Assembly: GCA_016215215.1 (NCBI GenBank)
Contig: JACRKW010000070.1
Span: 1-36,839, forward strand
DNA: 36,839 bases
Reading direction: 5' to 3'
DNA from: Acidobacteriota bacterium
Lineage (GTDB): Bacteria > Acidobacteriota > Terriglobia > Bryobacterales > Bryobacteraceae
Shown: positions 32,826-36,839 of the stretch, piece by piece
Layout of the letters: the number at the start of each line of letters is the position of its first letter
Position numbering within the stretch: position 1 is the stretch's first letter
Position numbers and translations under genes: made by a program
The notes under the pieces: model-generated
The model's input: only the letters and a program-made list of their open reading frames with translations
Databases searched by the model: none
Told to the model about the DNA's origin: nothing

Positions 32826-33739
32826 CGCCGGGCTCCCCGCAATCCTTCCACAGCCTCGATCACCGTTTCAACCGTGACTGCTTCCAGCCCCTGCGGCGCT
32901 TCAATCTTCACGTTTTCCGTCCGCCACGGCGCCCAGATCACCGGGCTCTCCGGCCCGTACAGCACTACTACGGGGACCCCGAACGCAGCCGCCATGTGCG
33001 CCGGACCGCTGTCGTTGCCCACAAACAGCGACGCCCCCGCCATTAGCGCCTTCACCTCGCTCAACGGCGCCCCGCGCAACGTTTCGAAACCATCGAACGC
33101 GCTGAGATCGTCTCCGGTCCCGCCGATCACAACCGGCGCCAGCCCGCTGGCTTCCTTCAAGTGCCGGCATACCGCAAGAAACCGCTCCGCAGGCCAGGTC
33201 TTGGCCGCAGCCGACGCCATGGGGTGAACTAGCGCGTAGGGCTGATTGCGGCCAGACGCCTCGGCGAATAGGCGTGCCCGCGGGATCTCCGTGCGCGGCA
33301 CACCCAGGTAGAACATCGCGGAGGCCAGGTGCTCTGCTGTGTGCACCGTCCGCTCCTCGCCCAGAATCTCCTGCGCCCGCGGGATACGCACGTTGTACAC
33401 CCACCCCTGACGAAAGTGAGCGAATCCGGCCCGCCACCGCGCAAGCGACAGCGCCGTCAGCGCCGCGCTCCGCGCCCCGCCGTGCAAGTTCAAGGTGAGT
33501 TCGGCCCGGAATCGCAGCACCTGCCGCTTGGAGGGTGGCATGGTCTCCGCAATGTCCGGGTTGCCTTCGTACACCTGGGAGAATCGATCCTCGACCACCA
33601 CACCGATCTCCAGGTCCGGCCGGTGCTGCTTCAACAGGTGGAGCGCCGGCGTGGTCAGAACGCAGTCGCCCAGCGACCTCAAGCGCACCACCAGCACCCT
33701 TGCGCCCCGAGACAGTTGTTCGAGGGCGGGTGGCGTCAT
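32822..33739 (-). CDS. Family 9 glycosyltransferase (heptosyltransferase-like)
   Basis: A 305-residue GT-B protein from ATG 33739. It opens with VLVVRLRSLGDCVLTTPALH, the GT9 motif. It has 'LTLNLHGGARSAALTALSLA', 'YALVHPMASAAAKTWPAERF', and the nucleotide-sugar site 'SLFVGNDSGPAHMAAAFGVP' ending in VVVLYGP. These are hallmarks of WaaC/WaaF-type enzymes that build the lipopolysaccharide inner core from ADP-heptose. Which step it performs is unknown. A TTG at 33760 overlapping the Trm112-like gene would add 7 residues. It overlaps the msbA-like gene (ATGA). Confidence 0.92.
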   Translation of the reverse strand: MTPPALEQLSRGARVLVVRLRSLGDCVLTTPALHLLKQHRPDLEIGVVVEDRFSQVYEGNPDIAETMPPSKRQVLRFRAELTLNLHGGARSAALTALSLARWRAGFAHFRQGWVYNVRIPRAQEILGEERTVHTAEHLASAMFYLGVPRTEIPRARLFAEASGRNQPYALVHPMASAAAKTWPAERFLAVCRHLKEASGLAPVVIGGTGDDLSAFDGFETLRGAPLSEVKALMAGASLFVGNDSGPAHMAAAFGVPVVVLYGPESPVIWAPWRTENVKIEAPQGLEAVTVETVIEAVEGLRGARR

Positions 33740-33749
33740 GTGGGAATCG

Positions 33750-33920
33750 TCAGCCCTCAATCCGCGCTTCGTCCACCAGCATGACGGGGATGTCGTCGCG
33801 GATGGGATACACGCGTTTGCAGGCCGCGCACTTCAGGCCGCTCTTATCCTCGGTCAGCGCCACCGCTTCCTTGCAGACCGGGCAAACCAGGATTTCCAAC
33901 AGATCTTGACTGATGGCCAT
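33750..33920 (-). CDS. Trm112 family zinc-ribbon protein
   Basis: A 56-residue protein starting at ATG 33920 (MAISQDLLEILVCPVCKEAV). It has two cysteine pairs, CPVC (13-16) and CAAC (31-34), and 'YPIRDDIPVML' after them, the Trm112/YcaR pattern. Such small proteins often lie with lpxK or kdsB in lipopolysaccharide operons, and here with a GT9. They are thought to partner methyltransferases or act as zinc-binding chaperones. A -10-like TACACT ends 13 nt upstream of the ATG, so a second promoter inside the run is possible. Confidence 0.92.
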   Translation of the reverse strand: MAISQDLLEILVCPVCKEAVALTEDKSGLKCAACKRVYPIRDDIPVMLVDEARIEG

Positions 33921-33949
33921 GGGAATCAAACTCAGTGTAGCAGCAGCCG

Positions 33950-34609
33950 TCAGCCCTTCATTTCGGCCCGCGCCTGTGCCACCACCGCCAGGAACTGGCG
34001 CGCCCGCTCCTCGAACACTTCGTACTTGCCCTCTTTGATCGTCTTGGCGTCTACCAGTTCGCCGCCCACGGCCACGGCGCACGCCCCCGCCTTCAGGAAG
34101 TCCGCCGCCGTTGTCAGGCTCACCCCGCCGGTCGGGATCATCTCAATCTGCGGGAAAGGCCCCTTCAGCGCCTTGATGTACTTCGCCCCGCCCACGTTGT
34201 CGCACGGGAACACCTTCACGATGTCCGCCCCCGCCTGCCACGCCGCCAGTACCTCGGTGGGCGTCAGCGCGCCCGGGCAGATCGGCTTGGAGTACCGGTG
34301 CGCCATTTCGATCGTTGCCAGGTTCAGCGCCGGCGTAACAAAGAACTGCGCCCCAGCCAGCATGCAGATGCGGCACGTCTCCGGATCCAGTACCGTCCCG
34401 GCGCCCAACACCATCCTGTCGCCGAATTCATCGGCCAGCTTCTCCAGAACCTTCACCGCGCCCGGCACAGTCATGGTCACTTCCGCCGCGCGGATGCCCC
34501 CGCGGTAGATCGCCTCAATCGCCTTGTAGGCGCTTTCGGCCGACGGCGTACGGACCACCGGCACAATGCCGATCTCCATCATTGCGGAGAGGATTCTCTC
34601 TTTTTTCAT
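33950..34609 (-). CDS. eda: KDPG / 4-hydroxy-2-oxoglutarate aldolase
   Basis: A 219-residue class I aldolase cleaving 2-keto-3-deoxy-6-phosphogluconate to pyruvate and glyceraldehyde 3-phosphate. It has 'IVPVVRTPSAESAYKAIEAI', the catalytic glutamate E43 in AAEVTM, Schiff-base lysine K132 in VKVFP, and 'IPTGGVSL'. Length is usual. It starts at ATG 34609, 6 nt after a TAGGAT hexamer (with an upstream TG, extended -10 form) and with no Shine-Dalgarno. It is the first gene of the long minus-strand run and divergent from the cyclophilin gene. Its metabolic job looks unrelated to its neighbours. Confidence 0.95.
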   Translation of the reverse strand: MKKERILSAMMEIGIVPVVRTPSAESAYKAIEAIYRGGIRAAEVTMTVPGAVKVLEKLADEFGDRMVLGAGTVLDPETCRICMLAGAQFFVTPALNLATIEMAHRYSKPICPGALTPTEVLAAWQAGADIVKVFPCDNVGGAKYIKALKGPFPQIEMIPTGGVSLTTAADFLKAGACAVAVGGELVDAKTIKEGKYEVFEERARQFLAVVAQARAEMKG

Positions 34610-34615
34610 GCTCTC

Positions 34616-34656
34616 ATCCTATCATCGCCCGCATGCCGTTTCTTCGCTGCTACCCT
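34616..34656. promoter_or_regulatory. Divergent -10-like pair between eda and cyclophilin
   Basis: On the minus strand TGATAGGAT has its hexamer at 34616-34621, 6 nt before ATG 34609. On the plus strand GCTACCCT has its hexamer at 34651-34656, 6 nt before ATG 34663. The gap is 53 bp and neither start shows a Shine-Dalgarno sequence at normal distance. Confidence 0.5.
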
Positions 34657-34662
34657 ATAGCT

Positions 34663-35490
34663 ATGAGGATGATTCAAGCCCTGCTTCCCGCGCTGGCGCT
34701 GGCCGGCGCCCTCTCCGCTCAGCCACCCGCCGCTCCCGCGGCCGCCCCGGCCCCGACGCCCGCCCGCGAGAACGGTCTCTACACCACCCTCCAGATCACC
34801 CAGGGCGGTTTGCCCATGGGCGCCATCGTAATCAAAATGTACGAGGTCGAATCTCCCGTCACCGTCAAGAACTTCGTTGACCTCGCGCTGGGACGCAAGA
34901 CCTGGCCCGACCCTAAGACCGGCGCGCGCGTCCGCCGCCCGCTCTATAACGGCACGATCTTCCACCGCGTCATCCCTGGTTTCATGATCCAGGGCGGCGA
35001 CCCCACCGGCACCGGCATGGGCGGCACCGACGTCATCAAGGACGAGTTCCACCCCACACTCAAGTTCGACATCCCCGGCCGAATGGCAATGGCCAACCAA
35101 AGTACGCCGACGACCGGCTCCTGCCAGTTCTTCCTCACCGAAGTCCCCACGCCGCACCTGAACGGCAAGCACACCATCTTCGGCCAGATCGTCGAGGGCC
35201 AGGAACTGGTCACCAAGATCGCCCGCGTCCCCAAGGCCGGCGGCGACAAGCCCGCCACGCCCGTCGTCATGTCCAAGGTGACCTTTGAGCGCATCGGCCC
35301 CGTGCCCGTAGGCGGTGTCGCGCTGACGCCTCCCCCGGCTGCCGCTCCTGCGAAGGCCGCACCGAAGGCCGCACCCAAAGCCGCACCCGTCGCAACTCCT
35401 ACGAAGGCCGCGCCGAGCGCCGCGACCGGCGCCGCTCCGGCAAAGGCCGCGCCCGCCAAGGCCGCCACGCCTGCTCCGGCGAAAAAGTAG
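34663..35490 (+). CDS. Secreted cyclophilin-type peptidyl-prolyl isomerase
   Basis: A 275-residue protein. Residues 1-19 (MRMIQALLPALALAGALSA) are a signal peptide, followed by an Ala/Pro linker. The cyclophilin domain (about 36-215) has 'PVTVKNFVDLALG', FHRVIPGFMIQGGDP with the catalytic arginine, 'GSCQFFLTEVPTPHLNGKHT' and IFGQIVEGQE. The last ~55 residues are an Ala/Pro/Lys repeat tail. It catalyses proline isomerisation of periplasmic proteins. ATG 34663 is 6 nt after TACCCT; the longer upstream frame is not protein-like. Its TAG stop directly abuts the next gene's stop on the other strand. Confidence 0.95.
   Translation: MRMIQALLPALALAGALSAQPPAAPAAAPAPTPARENGLYTTLQITQGGLPMGAIVIKMYEVESPVTVKNFVDLALGRKTWPDPKTGARVRRPLYNGTIFHRVIPGFMIQGGDPTGTGMGGTDVIKDEFHPTLKFDIPGRMAMANQSTPTTGSCQFFLTEVPTPHLNGKHTIFGQIVEGQELVTKIARVPKAGGDKPATPVVMSKVTFERIGPVPVGGVALTPPPAAAPAKAAPKAAPKAAPVATPTKAAPSAATGAAPAKAAPAKAATPAPAKK
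35341..35487 (+). repeat. Degenerate Ala-Lys-Pro codon repeat in the cyclophilin tail
   Basis: The coding strand repeats short units such as AAGGCCGCACC, giving KAAP-like residues about ten times (AKAAPKAAPKAAP and variants). The tail is basic and disordered, resembling histone-H1-like or cell-wall-binding tails. Such tracts tend to vary in copy number between strains. Confidence 0.7.
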
Positions 35491-36087
35491 TTACGGCGTA
35501 TCCAGCGGAACCTCGGCGTAGAACAGCTCTTTGCCCGTTATCGCCTCGCGGATGCCCGTGATGTAGATCACGGCGCGCCTGTAGTGGCGCGTCTCGAAAT
35601 AGAAGAACCCGGACGCTGTCTCGCCCTTGAGAAGCGTCTTTGCTCCGAACGCCCGCGTCTGCAACTCCACTGCGGCCATCGGATTCTTCTTCTTGGGCAA
35701 CGGGAACGGCGCCCGGTACTCCGGTCCCGTCCTGGGCTTCTTCGGCGACTGGCTGTAGGCCAGGTCCCCCGGTGGCGTCGCCCGTACTTCAGCGCCTGGA
35801 TACTGATACGTCACCCGCATCCGGTCCAGCAGCAGCGTCTGGTCCGACGTGTTCTCAAAGATCAACAGGACCGGCAGAAAGCCGTGCTCGTTCGGATTCA
35901 GCTTGCCGAAAGCCGGGCGCGTCTCCTCGTCACTTTCGTACTTCACCGCCGCAATCTTGAGTTTTCCGAGGTTCTGATGCGACGGATACGACGCCACCGC
36001 GCCGTGCTTGAACCCCTCCTGAGCCCACGCCGCCGCCACGGCCGCCGCGCAGAGGACTAAAATCGGGTACTTGCGGGCCAATCTCAT
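35491..36087 (-). CDS. Secreted or lipid-free periplasmic protein of unknown function, 198 aa
   Basis: It begins MRLARKYPILVLCAAAVAAA then WAQ, a signal peptide with a likely cut after the AWA. The mature part has a beta-rich stretch 'GFLPVLLIFENTSDQTLLLD' followed by RMRVTYQYPGAEVRATPPGD and later 'GETASGFFYFETRHYRRAVI', which suggests a single immunoglobulin-like beta-sandwich with a proline-lysine-rich insert near the middle. I recognise no family. GAGGAG lies about 5 nt before ATG 36087, a good ribosome site. Its start overlaps the start of waaA on the other strand by 17 bp, and its stop touches the cyclophilin stop. Confidence 0.75.
   Translation of the reverse strand: MRLARKYPILVLCAAAVAAAWAQEGFKHGAVASYPSHQNLGKLKIAAVKYESDEETRPAFGKLNPNEHGFLPVLLIFENTSDQTLLLDRMRVTYQYPGAEVRATPPGDLAYSQSPKKPRTGPEYRAPFPLPKKKNPMAAVELQTRAFGAKTLLKGETASGFFYFETRHYRRAVIYITGIREAITGKELFYAEVPLDTP
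36058..36063 (+). promoter_or_regulatory. -10-like TAAAAT 7 nt before the waaA TTG start
   Basis: TAAAAT at 36058-36063 lies within the signal-peptide codons of the opposite-strand gene and ends 7 nt before TTG 36071. It follows the same -10 to start-codon spacing as the other leaderless candidates here. Confidence 0.4.
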
Positions 36088-36839
36088 CTATCTCCTCTAC
36101 TGGACCCTTCAGGCCCTCGCTTTTCCGTTTCTCTTACTCTATCTTGCCATTCGCATCATCAGGAACCGCCTCTACGCCCACCGGCTCGGAGAACGCTTCG
36201 GCTTCATCCCCTTCCACCGGACGCCGCCGGGCGCCATCTGGTTGCATGCCGTCAGCGTCGGAGAGGCCATCACGGCCATCGGCCTGCTCGAACGGCTGCG
36301 CCGCGAAATGCCCGGCACGCCCGTCTACGTCTCCACCACCACTCTGGCCGGACGCGCCATGGCCGAGCAAAAGCTCTCGCGCCTCGCGTCCGGCATCTTC
36401 TACGCGCCCATCGACTACCGCTTCGCCGTGCGCCGCGTCTTACGCCGACTGAAGCCTGCCCTCGTGGTCGTCATGGAGACCGAGATCTGGCCCAACCTCT
36501 ATCGCGAGAGCCGCCGCTCCGGCGCGCGCCTGCTCATCGTCAACGGCCGCATATCGGACAAGGCGCTGCCCAAGTACCGCCACCGCGCCTGGTTCTTCCG
36601 CCAAGTGTTGCAGTGGCCCGATGCCATCCTGGCCCAGGACGCCACAGCCGCCGGACGTTACACCGAACTCGGCGCGCCGCGTGTCCTTGACGCCGGCAAT
36701 CTCAAGTACGACTTCGACCCTGCGGCCACCTCCATCGCTCCGCCCGTCGCCGCCCTGCTCCAGCACCTCCAGCCCTCCCACGTCTTGATCGCCGCCTCCA
36801 CCATGCCTCCCGCCGCACCCGGCGACCCCGACGAAGACG
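36071..36839 (+). CDS. waaA: 3-deoxy-D-manno-octulosonic acid (Kdo) transferase, partial
   Basis: The plus strand is open from TTG 36071 to the right edge (256 codons). It reads MRANLIYLLYWTLQALAFPF, an N-terminal membrane helix, then RLYAHRLGERFGF, 'GAIWLHAVSVGEAITAIGLL', 'FYAPIDYRFAVRRVLRRLKP' and 'VVVMETEIWPNLYRESRRSG'. These are the WaaA (KdtA) signatures: the catalytic glutamate in VSVGE and the ETEIWPN motif. WaaA adds Kdo to lipid A. TTG is chosen because no ATG or GTG occurs before the conserved helix; it overlaps the opposite-strand gene by 17 bp. The C-terminal sugar-nucleotide domain lies beyond the window. Confidence 0.93.
   Translation, partial: MRANLIYLLYWTLQALAFPFLLLYLAIRIIRNRLYAHRLGERFGFIPFHRTPPGAIWLHAVSVGEAITAIGLLERLRREMPGTPVYVSTTTLAGRAMAEQKLSRLASGIFYAPIDYRFAVRRVLRRLKPALVVVMETEIWPNLYRESRRSGARLLIVNGRISDKALPKYRHRAWFFRQVLQWPDAILAQDATAAGRYTELGAPRVLDAGNLKYDFDPAATSIAPPVAALLQHLQPSHVLIAASTMPPAAPGDPDED

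Overview
The window is GC-rich chromosomal DNA from a diderm bacterium. It carries lipopolysaccharide genes (waaA, an msbA-type exporter, a heptosyltransferase-like GT9). Gene content and protein style (TldD/PmbA next to a DUF2393-like protein, a yicC-gmk-rpoZ-coaBC cluster with acidobacterial-looking omega, a UMF1-type MFS beside aas) suggest Acidobacteriota, perhaps the Bryobacter/Solibacter group. That placement is inference from remembered protein families, not from a marker-gene tree.

Layout. 1-2079 is a small accessory patch, visibly less GC-rich than the rest: a DUF2924 gene running off the left edge, a coupled 49-residue gene, a HEPN-like gene with a damaged 5' end, and an unrecognised gene. 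It ends near a tRNA-Asn at 2379-2453 whose 3' end faces it. 2559-7554 is a tightly overlapped operon: Aas, a UMF1-like MFS lacking its first helix, a HisC-like aminotransferase and a FeeM-like GNAT. 7533-9353 is a convergent ABC exporter. 9405-11020 is a GT2 plus truB. 11029-14094 (minus) is TPR-like - yvcK/glmR - glmU. 14259-20628 (plus) is a leader peptide, a UvrC-like protein without nuclease residues, tldD, pmbA, a DUF2393-like membrane protein, a receiver/secreted-protein fusion and a DUF167 protein. 20653-22523 is a divergent SDR / D-malate dehydrogenase-like pair. 22603-23948 is a cheY-cheX-cheW set. 34609 down to 23951 (minus) is a twelve-gene run: eda, Trm112-like, GT9, msbA-like, yicC, gmk, rpoZ, coaBC, udg, tmk, holB and a polytopic membrane protein. 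34663-36839 holds a secreted cyclophilin, a secreted unknown protein and the start of waaA.

How it works together. Most of the window is housekeeping packed into overlapping operons, with convergent neighbours that nearly touch. The most unusual features are: (1) a TAnnnT -10-like hexamer lying 5-8 nt before ten start codons, often as GGCTAC(A/C)(A/C)T, which implies widespread leaderless transcripts; (2) a receiver domain fused in frame to a signal peptide and secreted domain; (3) a UvrC homologue that keeps the Fe-S cysteines and UVR region but has lost GIY-YIG catalytic residues and the C-terminal nuclease, behind a coupled 22-codon leader ORF; (4) the Aas/MFS/aminotransferase/FeeM-like operon, which could make and move an N-acylated amino compound. 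No CRISPR array, insertion sequence, rRNA or phage structural gene was seen.
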